Position numbers and translations under genes: made by a program. Shown one piece after another: positions 52,722-63,292 of a stretch of 64,000 nucleotides of DNA. The notes beneath the pieces were generated by a model. It had not been told where the DNA came from. It searched no databases and saw nothing but the letters and a program-made list of their open reading frames with translations. Position 1 is the first letter of the stretch. Every line of letters starts with the position of its first letter. This DNA comes from Cylicocyclus nassatus (Eukaryota > Nematoda > Chromadorea > Rhabditida > Strongylidae), in the NCBI GenBank assembly GCA_958299035.1, contig CATQJL010000223.1, positions 81,299,322-81,363,321 on the forward strand, given 5' to 3'.

Positions 52722-52907
52722 CTATCTCTCAACCACTGTCCAGAACACTTCAGAAACGTGAACACACTGAGAGGTCATATCTATAGTACTGACAGCGACC
52801 GCTGCTTCTTTCGAATCGTTTCGATCGACATGCCATTCCCTGGACTTGACGGCATCTATAACAGCTTCCGGAGAGTTTTTCATAAAGCGATTGCGTACTT
52901 GAAGTTT
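52722..52907 (-). CDS. Possible terminal exon, unrecognised
   Basis: After a GTCCAG acceptor (ctg at 52908-52910), 61 codons run to a TAG stop: KLQVRNRFMKNSPEAVIDAV, then KSREWHVDRNDSKEAAVAVS and VSEVFWTVVER. The composition is protein-like and free of repeats, and the frame is also open upstream of the acceptor. No partner exon upstream was identified, and I do not recognise the family. Confidence 0.35.
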   Translation of the reverse strand, partial: KLQVRNRFMKNSPEAVIDAVKSREWHVDRNDSKEAAVAVSTIDMTSQCVHVSEVFWTVVER

Positions 52908-53191
52908 CTGGACGGCAGTAGTGCAGGAAGATTTGGTGTACGTAGATGATGAACAACCACCAAAATAAGGTTGAGGTTACATTTTTTTTTCAAATGGTTT
53001 AATGGTTTGCTGCCAACTCTGATGGCGAAACAAGTAGATTATGATGTAGTTAGGCTGATGTGCTTCGATAGCACGGGACGAGGTGGCTTACAAAAAGTAT
53101 ACTTTTCGATGTTGGTGATAGTTTTTAGTTCCTGATAGTGATTGTTAGTGATAGTTCCTCGTAGATTTAGTGGAGGTTATTCCATTTTGTA

Positions 53192-54084
53192 TTAGGTTGT
53201 AACAGAATTAATGCGGATCTTTATAGCATTTTACACAGACGATTTTTTCGTGTGCGATGAAAACTATTGTAATCACCAAACCTTTAGCTACTCAGTTTGC
53301 ACTATCGCGTTGTTGCAGCTTCACCGAGAAGAAATTTATAACCCGAACAATGCCAGGAGATTTTTTGAAGGACCTTCGTTTTGAGAAAATAATATACTCT
53401 TAAGTGCAGTAAGATAGCCCAGACATTACTTCTTGTGTAGCATATAGTCGATAGTATAGCGGTGCTGAACTGGAGTTTTATGAAGAAATTTTTGCTAGAA
53501 GATATTTGAAAAATTTTGAAAGTAATCATTTTTTAAAATTTTCTGAAGAGGTGAAGAAATGTCTTCTTGAAAATTTTGGATTTTTTAACGCTATAAACAA
53601 AAAACATCATTCAAGGAAGAGGTGGAACATGCTTTTGCATTCATGTATTGCAAACGCTTGCCAACAAATCGGTTGGTATAGCGTAGTGGTTGTGCTCGCT
53701 GTTCGCAATCATCACGTCAAAGATACGATGCCCGTGAGCGTGCAAGTTTTGCGGAGACAATTGGGCTTGCGCTAAGATCGCGCTAAGTTCGTAATTAGAA
53801 TGAGTGTCGTGAGCTTAGCTCATATATGTTGTGACTTTCTGGGGTAGATTACTACAGGCCCTGATGTTCCAATTGAGAAAGCGAGGAGAGCGAGGAGCTT
53901 CATCACAATTAAAGGAATCAACTTGAGGTGTATTGTATGTATACTGATTAGCAGAAACAACCTAGAAGAAAAGAGGTTTCAAATGATACATGAATGAAGC
54001 TTTCTAGGAAAATGGTTTCCTGTTTTAAAACAGCATTCTGAAATAGTTGTAAGAAAAACCTGCATTAATTCTGTTAGATCCTAA
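53192..54084. mobile_element. Mariner-type element, non-autonomous
   Basis: TTAGGTTGTAACAGAATTAATGC opens it and GCATTAATTCTGTTAGATCCTAA closes it, with TA on both sides (53190-53191, 54085-54086). Inside are short frames (53506-53775) without a transposase D,D,D signature that I can recognise. Confidence 0.8.
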
Positions 54085-55529
54085 TAGTTATTCTGCAGCA
54101 GCTCAAGCGTGTGCCGCTCACATTCAGTGAATATTTTATTCAGTTGTGGTACATGATAGGCTCAGCTTCATTCTGACAGTTCTTTAGTAAGTCGAAGGCT
54201 TTTGTACTAATCAAAGAGAAACAATCATGCTTTGATCGCCTTCAAGCTTCTGATAGTGAGGATGAAAACGTTGGAACATACGCAACCCTGCCGTCATGAG
54301 ACTGTAGACTCAACAAAATTGAAGATTATCATATGAGTTCTCACGTTCACAGGGTGATAGAGTCTCTCTGGTCAGCCATTTATGGTGTGTCATGATAACA
54401 AAATTCCTTTTTGAGGAATAAAGATAAATGTGCCGTTTCCAATACATTTTTTGCATAATTAGCTTTAGAAATTAAGATATGTGGTAGCTAGATACTAGTC
54501 TAATATGTCGTCAAAGAACTATTGTTTATTGTAAAACTTTATTCACAATCCAATTCTAGGTATTGTCCTCGACTCCAATTTGTAAAGGACTGGTATTTCA
54601 TGAGCAGACAAAGCAGTGGTATGGAGCCGATTAAGAGATAGAGGAACTTTCATTTATTTAGAGAACTTCCATTTATTTAGAGAGGAACTTCCATTTATTT
54701 AGCTGCAGAATAAGGCAAAGATGTTTGAACAGACTTGTTGCGAAAGAAAAACAGTCCGAAAGTTTATCGCAGCAAAATTAGACTTCTTTGTCAATGGCCA
54801 TTGAACAAGCACCTAACAGAAGGCTAAAATCGACGATCTCACTTTTTGTTCCCATCTCTTAGGTTCTCGAATAAGAGTGGAATGTTCTATGTGCACCTAG
54901 TCAGGCTGAGAACAGGTTGAAAGCTGGCAGTTTCGGAATCCGTTGTGCAAGCTTCCTAGTCTGGATTACCATTTGATTCGGACTGCTGCTGAAACAGCTT
55001 TAGAATTTTGCCACATACATACCATTCACTAAGTCTGCTTTGGTCCATCAAATATTTAAGTCTACAGAAATTATTTTTCACAATCTTTATTTCCGCATTT
55101 ATTGTACTGATTGCTAATGTTTTCGAAGCTATTCTAACTTTTCAAAAGGCATTTTTTTGGGACTTTTCTTTGTTATCTTTGGACAAAGAAAGGACAACAG
55201 CACGGTTTAGCTTGCGGCTGAATAGAATAATTGGAGAGACAATATCCAACCATTCTGAAGGCTTTTGAGAGATTCAAATATGCACGTCCACTTTTACTGT
55301 ACCCAAAGGGGAGCTTTTGTCCTTCTATCAATGGAATAGTGAAACATAAAAGAGGAGGTGATTGTCAAACCGTATATTCCTCATTTCCAGTCGGTAGGTG
55401 TGGTTTTGTAGAGATTCTGTGATCAGTGGCTGTTGTAACTCTTACTCTATTTCGTATGCAGACCGGTCCACATGAAGCCCAAAGGCTCTCTGAATTTCAT
55501 TCTTGACCTTTTCTGACATTCTTTTGCCC
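54085..55529. other. No supported gene; short tandem repeat inside
   Basis: AT-rich. Small plus-strand frames at 55008-55268 and 55231-55422 overlap in different phases and have no splice partners. The only clear structure is the tandem repeat at 54642-54702. Confidence 0.4.
54642..54702. repeat. Three copies of (GA)GAACTTCCATTTATTTAGA
   Basis: About 20-base units repeated three times, the first with one change (TTTC for TTCC) and the third carrying two extra bases. Confidence 0.9.
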
Positions 55530-55756
55530 TACAATATTGTTAAACGCGTCTTTTCTAAATAAGGTGCCCTAATGAATATCTGCTTAGAAGTACTCAAATT
55601 GCTTTTAATCTATCCAATTTCATTGATTCCTGTTGCTCCACAAAAACATGAAAGGCACAGAAAAAAAATTTGAAAATTTTTTTGCAGCAGTCATATATGC
55701 AAGAGTAAAAATATGTAAATCTAATCGAATATAATCTCAGGTAATCGTCTAAGCGA

Positions 55757-56027
55757 ATGATGTACCTGCGCTCTCTATGCTTATTTCTCATTGTATTCGC
55801 ATTTGCTACGGCATACGAGGCAAACGATGCCGATCTTGCGAGGTTCACATCATATGTGAGATAATTAAGAACATCGGTTGCGTTTGCGCAATCTTTTATT
55901 TTTACAGTGCAACGACTTCTGCAAAGTCCGCAACGGTAGATACAGAAGGGAAAAGCTAAGCATAGAAGAATGCGTGGAGCAGTGTTACGAAGAAGTGGAA
56001 CGGCTGTGGAAAACAGAAAAAAATTAG
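55757..56027 (+). CDS. Secreted peptide with Cx3C...Cx3C pattern
   Basis: Exon 1, 55757-55855, and exon 2, 55908-56027, are separated by a 52-bp intron (gtgaga ... tttacag, phase 0), giving 72 residues. The first Met pair opens a signal peptide (MMYLRSLCLFLIVFAFATA). The mature chain of about 50 residues has four Cys in exon 2, arranged C-x3-C-x16-C-x3-C (CNDFC and CVEQC), and is rich in Glu, Arg and Lys. Two Cx3C turns on facing helices are the hallmark of disulfide-linked helical hairpins, a fold used by several unrelated secreted peptides; the fold is inferred. AATAAA follows at 56086-56091. The sister copy at 46181 is decayed, so this one appears to be the kept functional copy. Confidence 0.78.
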
Positions 56028-56121
56028 AAGGCGGTGCAGAGATAAAATTCACTTCAATTTAGAAGTAATTGTTCTCTAATAATCGAATAAATATTGAGTT
56101 CTTAACACATGTTTCTTAACG

Positions 56122-56467
56122 CATTCATGACAAGTTCGATTTTTCGATTACTGCCGTTTCGGACCAGAGCCTTTTTCGCTTTGTCAAGCTTACGACCCAC
56201 CCGCGGGCCGTATTGTCCGATGGTAGTCTTTTTGAGAAAAGTTCTAAACATGTCTCCGAGAATGTTCCCAGAAGGGTAAACGAAGGCGCTGATTATCAAA
56301 GAATGATTTATTTTTGTTTTTGGCCCCGAGCGCGGACCACTCTGGCTTAGGCTTCGCCTAGGTGTCCCCAATCTTGTGCCAGAAGTTCGTAGAATTCCAT
56401 AGTAAACAGGCAAAGCTAGAGCTTCAGGAATCTTACAGCCCACTAGCGGGTCGTATTGTCGTGAATG
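56122..56467. mobile_element. 345-bp insertion in the duplicated block
   Basis: The other copy of the duplication (around 46520) reads through TTTCTTAAATTTATT without it. The ends CATTCATGAC and GTCGTGAATG are near inverses. Inside, CGGG(C/T)CGTATTGTC occurs twice as a direct repeat. The long minus-strand frame (56102-56494) lies within it and shows no known motif, so a coding role cannot be excluded but is unlikely. Confidence 0.65.
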
Positions 56468-56656
56468 TGTTGAATTTATTTTCTTTGGATGCAATGCATG
56501 AAAAAAGACAAAGCAGAATCACCAATTGTGATTGCCTGTGTAGAGGGTGGTGGTGGTGGTGGTGCGGCGCGCCGCTACTTCGAACTCTATGATTCCCGAG
56601 CTGGATATAACGAGTAGGTACAAATTTGCGCTTGCAGTGGACGGAAAAGGATTTAG

Positions 56657-56829
56657 CTTTTGATTCAACTAACTTGGCGGCTGGAAGGCGGGGCTTCGTG
56701 ACCTAATCGAGGCTAGGTAATGATCAGAGAGCACGTGCGCGGGAAAGACGCAGACTACGTCGTGGGCGCGGGCGGCCTTAATTAGGTCACAAACCCCGCC
56801 TTCCAGCCTCCAAGCCAGTCAAATCAAAG
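56657..56829. mobile_element. 170-bp MITE, copy C
   Basis: Same terminal repeats as copies A and B (TTGATTCAACTAACTTGGCG ... CCAAGCCAGTCAAATCAAAG). Confidence 0.82.
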
Positions 56830-56840
56830 GTTATCTCCTA

Positions 56841-57052
56841 GTAGCTGCCCCACTAGGTGTTAGTGACGTCACCCTTCCTTCCATCTCTTCTTTATCAAAA
56901 ATTTCCGTGATGTCGAACATCAGTACTTTATGTAAGGAACGTCGAATGATGAAGAAAATCATTAGCGTTGAAAAGAAACGTTTTTTGATAGAAAAAGAAT
57001 GAAAGGAAGGGTTCCGTCACAAACACCTAATGCGATGCATCTACCAGGAGGT
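56841..57052. mobile_element. MITE (CTCCTAGTAGCTGCC...)
   Basis: AGGTGTTAGTGACGTCACCC on the left pairs with GGGTTCCGTCACAAACACCT on the right, with weaker pairing out to CTCCTAGTAG / CTACCAGGAG. No target duplication was found. Confidence 0.6.
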
Positions 57053-57109
57053 AGTGAACTCGTACGACATAACTATTCAAAACAACGGAAGCTGGTCTCT
57101 ACTTACCTT

Positions 57110-57260
57110 CTACTCTTGGTCGATCGAGGTAGAGCTGGAAAATGAAGAATGAGTAAAGAAATCACTGAAGTTACCTGGAGCTTCGCACTTTGCAGCACTC
57201 TGCACTTTGTTCATGCTCAAGTGCTGCCGCTTCTGCAAGTGCACCGTCTACTCCAAATCC
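57110..57260 (-). CDS. Possible 3' exons of an unrecognised gene
   Basis: On the minus strand, a frame reading GVDGALAEAAALEHEQSAEC then CKVRSS ends at a GTAACT donor (exon end 57175). A 40-bp intron with TTTTCCAG follows, and a last exon 57110-57134 gives STSIDQE and a stop. A 40-bp intron is usual for nematodes. The upstream boundary is not certain and could be near 57270. An alternative frame is open across the same junction, so confidence is modest. Confidence 0.3.
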
Positions 57261-57474
57261 ACTTGACTGTATCTTTCTCGAAGTAAGCGGCAGTGGCATT
57301 TTTCCGAAAGAGAGGAGCAAAGAAGTTTTGTGCGTGAAGAAAGGTGGCGTTAACCAAAAAATCAGCAGACCTCTTGATTTGTATGCAAATTTATGAAATA
57401 AACCTTCCTTATGAAATAAGGAAGAAGCTTGAGCCGTTTTTGTGATAAAAATTTGTAGAGCAAATACAAATATG

Positions 57475-57565
57475 ACCTCTGATTCAGCTGGCTTGGTGGC
57501 TGGAAGGCAGGGCTTTGTGACCTATCTGAGACCGCTCGCGTCCGCGACGCAGTCTGCGTCTCTCC
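57475..57565. mobile_element. Partial copy of the 170-bp MITE
   Basis: Begins CTGATTCAGCTGGCTTGGTG and matches the left half of copies A-C as far as the GCGTCTCTC block, then stops. Confidence 0.65.
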
Positions 57566-58079
57566 TGCTGTAATAAAAATAATAAATCTCCTAATGTAAT
57601 AAAAATAATTTGTCGCACTTCGAACCATTCATTATATTTTTTTAATTTTCATTGTTATGTTTATCACAAGTGTTGAGTATGCTGTCCTTTGACCATCACA
57701 AACAAAGGTTATTTGCTGATTATAAAAACAAACCAAATGAAAAATATCATAGAAAGTGAAAACATGCATTCTACCAAGAGCGCGATGGAGATTTAAACTT
57801 GATAAAGCCAGCCAAAGTTTCGCTTGCATGCGCGTTGCTAAACATAACGACCTGCACAGCGCTGGAAATAAATACTATTACAATGACGCTCAAAGATCGG
57901 AAGCTTCCATACCGAATTTGAGTCAGGGTGGGTCAAGCTGCAAATCGTTTTCTAGAGAAAAATCAGGGGAGGCTTTTGTTGAGGCCTGAAGTTTCCGCTA
58001 AGTTCCTGAGTAAGCCGCAGGAATTCTACTAGGTTGTTCCAAAAGTAAAGAATAAATCAAATTAATAATCAATAAATCA
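57566..58079. other. No supported gene
   Basis: AT-rich. A mariner-like half end (TAGGTTGTTCCAAAAGTAAAG) lies near 58031. Confidence 0.4.
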
Positions 58080-58389
58080 AATATTTATTTGCCACATCCT
58101 TAATCACATAGCTAGACTTCTTCAACGAGGTGAGAAATGGCTTCGTTGCTAGTTTTGCTAGTTTTTCTATTTTTAGGTATTGAAAGCTGCAACCGAAGAA
58201 CTTTTCTTTTGTTGCAGAGAGCTTTCCATCATCGGAACGGGCTAGCCTCCACTGAAAACTAAATCAAATAATAACAACCGATTAGCATGTGTACGTCAAA
58301 TCTCCTAGAAACAAATGTTTTTTTTTTAACTTTCACTTCCAGCAGAAGGTCTTTGTCATTGTATACGGAGGTAGCCATCCTAAGCGGCG

Positions 58390-59935
58390 ATGAAGCGGCT
58401 AGCGCTCTTCATACTTTGTATTCAGGTAAAGTTTCATCAAATGGCTCATTGTCACAGATGCTTACCAGTTCTGTTCCTTTCAGTTTGGATGGGTTTCATC
58501 CTACGTTTTTGACAAAGCCGAGTTTGTACTGGGTATATCATATCAAGAGATGCACAAGAACGAGAGCGGATGCTTTGCTGCATGCTACGAGAACAACAAG
58601 TGCATTGCACTTGCTTACAGAAAAGTTAGTCGGTTAAACAATCTTTACCCTTTGAATTAGATAGAAATAGCGCCAAAGGCATCAGAATATTTTGTTGTGC
58701 ACTCTCTTGGTGAACGGCTCTTGTGAGACATTCTGACATTCTGCGTTCAGAGATTTTCATCTGTTGTTTTATTTGTGCCAATAAAATAGTAAGGAAAGAC
58801 ATTCGACTCCCTGTTCAGGAAACATCTGATCTCGAGAAAGTCCTTTTCTTTGTTTTTGACCTCTACAGCACGTGCTAAAGACTAAGCGATAGAATTAGGT
58901 ACAACATAAGGTTGCGCGGATACCTTCAAGCCCTTTCAAAATTTCGTATCGAATTTTAGTGGCACGTTCTTCGTAAGATTTGCGGGAAAAATCAAGGTTT
59001 TTGCACCTTACGTTTTTATGGATGTCAAAGGCTCTCTAGTATGCTTGCTTGCAGAAACAAAAAAGAAATCTTTTCAACATGAAAGTTTTACGTTTCTGCA
59101 TCCAATTTTTCGCAATAAATGAAGAGAATTGTATACTTTCGATTAATCGAAAAAGCCTTCGATTTCAAATTTCCAGCTGCGCTTGAATCTTGCAGTAAGC
59201 CCACAAAAATTCTAAGGTGTTAGATCAATTTTTGACAACACTTTCTTTACTTTCTTCGCGCTCGTCGGATAATGGATAGCGACGCTAACGTGGTGAGTCA
59301 AAAAAAATGTGCAAGACATTAGCTAAACAAATTTTGCGAATAAAAAAATGGAGTACTTCGTGCAGAAGCGGAAGGCTTTGGAGTTGTTCGCAAACAGAAT
59401 GATTATGTGTGCATGAAATTGCCAATATCTCTATTTTTTGAACCTTTTCTTGCAGACGGTGTCTAGCGGTAGTTTGCCCTCATAACAGCTCCAGTGATTT
59501 CCTTTACAATCACCTCATATGAGCTCTTTAGCTCTCATATGCCTCAGACAATGCTGCAAAACGACAGAACAAAATGCCATATTGTAATAGACATTTTTTC
59601 TACTCCGCATAATCGTGTCCGAAATGAAATGCTGTAGCCAATAAAAAAAAGTCCTAATCGACAATATTCTTTGCAGCAAGTTCTTTGCAGTTTCACCACT
59701 CGGAACTAGCTCAAAGTTAGACCAATTTGAAAAAATAATCCGCAAGTGCCTAAGAACTTCCTTTGCAGCCTAATAACCACTAACATAGAGATGTATCACT
59801 TTATCGCAGATTTCGGGCGGATGCGCCTTGTTCACCACTGAAAACTCCAATCAAACGTGTCGTCCTGGCGATGTTTGCTACACCCTTCAACGCGATGAGG
59901 AAGATTCCATGTGCGCAAGATACGTGAACGTTTGA
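58390..59935 (+). CDS. Secreted PAN/apple-like domain protein, copy 2
   Basis: Exons: 58390-58425, 58484-58624 and 59810-59935, all phase 0, 100 residues. The signal peptide spans exon 1 (MKRLALFILCIQ) and the start of exon 2 (FGWVSS). The core SGCFAACYENNKCIALAYRK and then GGCALFTT match the PAN pattern, and the last exon has Cys at 5, 17, 23 and 35, as in copy 1. It ends CARYVNV, TGA, and AATAAA follows at 60001. Unlike copy 1, the first mature Cys is replaced by Tyr (SSYVFDK), leaving seven Cys, so one cannot pair in the same way. The exon-2 donor GTTAGT is weaker than usual. The 5' flank (58080-58389) resembles that of the other copies in the opposite orientation. Confidence 0.8.
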
Positions 59936-61121
59936 GAAGTGATCAAGAATCATGTGGTCACTATTTCTCGAATTTTCGCTACGTAAAGGATTACAGTTAA
60001 AATAAAACTCTACATGTTTGACTTATTCCATAATTTCGAAGCTGTAGAAGATTAATTCTATAAGAAAATATTTCACAAAAGTACAGTATCAGTACAGGAA
60101 TGCAGTTATTAGTCCTGTCTAATCCTACAAGGCTCACCCTTGTTTCGCCGAAGATGGTGAATTTAGTCCCCACTCAAAATGACAGCAACTGTGCAAGTTT
60201 GCCAAGACTAATGCTCTGTCAATTTCAAAGGGTAACTATTCGAAATAGATTATGAATCTGTCGTCAGATTTCCTGCCCCCTCTGACTTTTCCCTACTCTC
60301 AGGATCTCTCTCAGTGAGTCCTGATTTGTTCTCCCAATAGCTCTTTTAACAAAATTCAAGTAGATTTTGACAACTTCTTCTCTTCAAGAGATGTATATTA
60401 CAGTCTCAACCTTACAGTTTGGTTGAAAGACCTTCAAAATGTATGCATACCCAGGCAGTGAAAGCGTAACCCTCCTAGCCCTTCCTCCGTTTTTCCAAGA
60501 CAATTTCTCCCCCATGAATACATATCTCCCCCATGACCTTTTACAAAAACGTACAGACATGCTTGATGTGCTTGACGACCTTCCCTCAGCATTACACTTA
60601 TACGACTTAGGCCTTCCATCAAATCTCGCAAAATGTTACTCGTATTGTAGTTAGGAGATTCTTTTGGATGACTGCATATAACGCTTGATTGTGGGTTGTA
60701 TGCGGATTGGTATATTATAGTTACGTAGTTACCGTTACCGATTCCTTAGAAGCATTGTTTGATTTTTCTTGTTTACCACTGTTAACTTGAGGACAACAGG
60801 AACATTTGTGAGAAGGCTGCCACATTTATAAAGTAGTAGTGCCCTCAAACAGATTTTTGGATTGCGTGATGATAGCATTTGCAAGTTTCCATGGAACAGG
60901 TCTGCATGATTTTGAAAGAACAGATTGTAAAAACAACGTAATACTACCTTCAGTGCAAAAACTTTTGTCCTGGATGGTAGGTACGGCGTCACTCACCAAT
61001 ACCGCATGGACGGAATCTCTAAATAATCAGATGCGATAAATTTGACAAACAGAGACCATTTCGTGCGAATCGTTTGTTGCCATAAGCTTGCAAATTGATA
61101 AAAAGCTAAAGTAAGGCAAGT
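59936..61121. other. No supported gene
   Basis: A plus frame (60439-60654) and its antisense (60434-60631) overlap, so neither is called. No repeats with clear ends were found. Confidence 0.4.
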
Positions 61122-61366
61122 TGTTGTGTCCTCCGCGTCGGACACGTCGACTCTTCGTCCTGAGGTAGCACACGAGGAACAAGGAATATTAATTAGAAAA
61201 TAATAGAACACTTAAAGATAAGAGAGGCAGATGAGTGAACAGACGAACTGACCATGGCTAACAGGGAGCGCCTTTTATAGCGCTCATTTCCCGCGCATTG
61301 AGGTCGCAGGCGACTCAGCGAGGGCAGATCATACGAGAAAACGACTGATCAGACATTAACACAACA
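61122..61366 (-). repeat. 3' LTR of the Gypsy element
   Basis: On the minus strand it starts TGTTGTGTTAATGTCTGATC right after the purine tract and ends GGAGGACACAACA, so it keeps TG...CA and a short inverted end TGTTGTGT / ACACAACA. GCTATAAAAGG is a likely TATA box. The mate is not in the window. Confidence 0.85.
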
Positions 61367-61672
61367 CCTCCCCCAGTAGGGTAGTTACACAAACTAGCCT
61401 ACGATAAAAGCTTGAACTACAAATATGAACAGCTAAGAAATGGGTCATACATAGAAATTCTAACAACTACAAAACTCATGAAACAAACATACAACAACAT
61501 AATATGGACTAGGTTGGAACCGTTGTACCGGTCTTATCGTTCTGCTCGACCTGCGAAGCGTTGTCGGTGGCGTGGACGGCTCGTGGCTTGTTGTCGACGT
61601 CGACGTCGTTGAATCCACGGTGCTGGCACATCGCTTGCGATCGCTTGCTCGGAATTCTCGTCGGCTGTACTG

Positions 61673-62110
61673 CTATTCCTCCGTAGAGTGTCGTCTTCTG
61701 TCAAAACATCTAGGAGTACAAGGCTTCGGACTGTTGATGAAGTTGTTGTCGCACGGCGAGCTGTTCGCTATCGCTTCGATGCCGCAGCTGATTTGCATGC
61801 TTCTTGCATATCTCATCACCAACCATAACTTATAATTGACACGCCCAATACGTCTCATTACGGTTCCTTTCATCTGCCTAGCGTATACCAAGTCACCAAC
61901 TTCGAATTCCTTTCGACATACTCCATGTTTCTTGTCGAATTGATCTTTCATACGTTCTCGTCGTCTTTGCGTGAGAGGATCTTCTGCATCTTCTGACATC
62001 GGCAGTAGCAGACTTAATCTTGTGCGCAAGTTTCTGCCTAAGAACAATTCCGCTGGCGTCTTGTCGTTTAGGTTCGTATTTGGTGTTGTCCTATACGCTT
62101 GTAACACCAC
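61673..62110 (-). pseudogene. Gypsy integrase, C-terminal part
   Basis: A 145-residue frame: VLQAYRTTPNTNLNDKTPAE, LFLGRNLRTRLS and, later, FEVGDLVYARQMKG are the conserved words after the integrase core (Y-R-x-T-P-H..P, and the G-D-x-V-x-x-R fold). The piece carrying the last acidic residue of the core (62110-62250) lies in shifted frames, so the protein is interrupted. Confidence 0.8.
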
Positions 62111-62249
62111 GTTCAGAGTCTCTTCTGTTGGCCTCTCCTCCCCCTCTAGTTTCTTGATTCCGCGTTTCAGCGTATTAACGAAACGCTCTGCCTGTCCATT
62201 CGACTGAGGGTGGTACGGAGCAGTCCTTATATGTGTGATTCCACCTTCG

Positions 62250-62894
62250 TCACATCTTCTTGAATAAGTCCGACGTGAACTGAGTACCGTTGTCGCTCAC
62301 TATTGTTTGCGGTAATCCATATCTCGCAAACAAATTCTTCAAAGCCTTCACCGTCTTCGCAGCTGAGATGTTGCTCATCTCGATCATTTCCGGCCATTTG
62401 CTGTACGCATCTACCACGACCAAGTAGAAGACTCCTTGCATAGGTCCAGCGAAGTCGATGTGTATCCTCTGCCACACTCGAGTCGCGGACGGCCATGCTT
62501 CTAGTGGTACCTTCGTCGGATTTTTGGCTAACTCCTGACATTTCGTGCATCTTCGTACCAAGTCTTCGCAATCCTTTTCGATATTCGGCCAGTAGACGTA
62601 ACTTCGAGCCAGTTTCTTCATCCTTACAATACCTGGATGACCACTATGTAGTTCCTTCAGAACATTTCTTCGAAGCTCCTTGGGTATCACAACCCTTTCG
62701 GCTGACATCAGACATTGTTCCACGATTGACAATGTCTCCCTTCGATTTCGAAAATGTGCCAGTTCTCCATTTACTTCTGGCCAATTTCCTTTCTGCACGT
62801 AAGTGAGTACCTTTCTTAATACTGGATCCTTCTTCGTCCAGGTTCGTACGTCAGATACCGTCACTGGTAGTTTTCTTATGCAGCTCTTCAACAT
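62250..62894 (-). CDS. Gypsy integrase, zinc finger and core
   Basis: 214 residues. The H2C2 zinc finger is at His83, His86, Cys116 and Cys119 (LHSGHPG ... CTKCQ). The first two catalytic Asp are D147 (IHIDFAG) and D201 (VSDNGTQF). The frame ends at FKKM just before the segment with the third acidic residue. The N-terminal overlap with the RNase H frame is small. Confidence 0.85.
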   Translation of the reverse strand: MLKSCIRKLPVTVSDVRTWTKKDPVLRKVLTYVQKGNWPEVNGELAHFRNRRETLSIVEQCLMSAERVVIPKELRRNVLKELHSGHPGIVRMKKLARSYVYWPNIEKDCEDLVRRCTKCQELAKNPTKVPLEAWPSATRVWQRIHIDFAGPMQGVFYLVVVDAYSKWPEMIEMSNISAAKTVKALKNLFARYGLPQTIVSDNGTQFTSDLFKKM

Positions 62895-63280
62895 GTATCA
62901 ACGTCATTCTCAACGGCAGCTATCACGACATCTTCTTCGAGATTTTGGTTCTTCTTCATTAACCTTGACAAACCATCTGCTTGCCCGAACTTCGTAGTCT
63001 TGACATACTCTATGTCAAAGTCGTATCCTAGCAAGATTGTAGCCCATCTCATAAGTCGGTTAGCGGAGTAGACTGGAACTCCCTTCTTATCACCGAAGAT
63101 GACTAACAATGGTTGATGTTCCGTCAGAAGTAGAAATTTTCGTCCAAATATGTACTTGTGGAATTTCTTGACTGCAAAGGCAATTCCCAAGGCTTCCTTT
63201 TCGATTTGCGAATAATTCTTTTCTGCTTTCGAAAAAAGACCTCGATGCGTGTGCAATTGGCTTTTCGGATCCATCCGCAT
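62888..63280 (-). pseudogene. Gypsy RNase H region
   Basis: A 130-residue frame with NYSQIEKEALGIAFAVKKFH (the E of the RNase H site), FLLLTEHQPL (where the family has TDHxPL, here TEH) and IEYVKTTKFGQADGLSRL, the A-D-x-L-S-R end. The first RNase H strand is in the upstream frame (VVAADASD), with a frame break at about 63290, so the domain is split. Confidence 0.82.
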
Positions 63281-63292
63281 ATCTATGCGATA

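Larger units (their letters stand above)
55530..56829 (+). repeat. Segmental duplication (partner 45960-46865)
   Basis: Same-orientation copy of the block at 45960-46865, carrying the intact peptide gene and, unlike the other copy, the insertion at 56122-56467. Confidence 0.8.

Noticed and set aside
60434..60654. Plus- and minus-strand frames of 65-71 residues
   Set aside because: They overlap each other in antisense, with no splice sites or known motif.
61572..62207. Plus-strand frames of 78-87 residues in the Gypsy region
   Set aside because: They are antisense shadows of the integrase frames.
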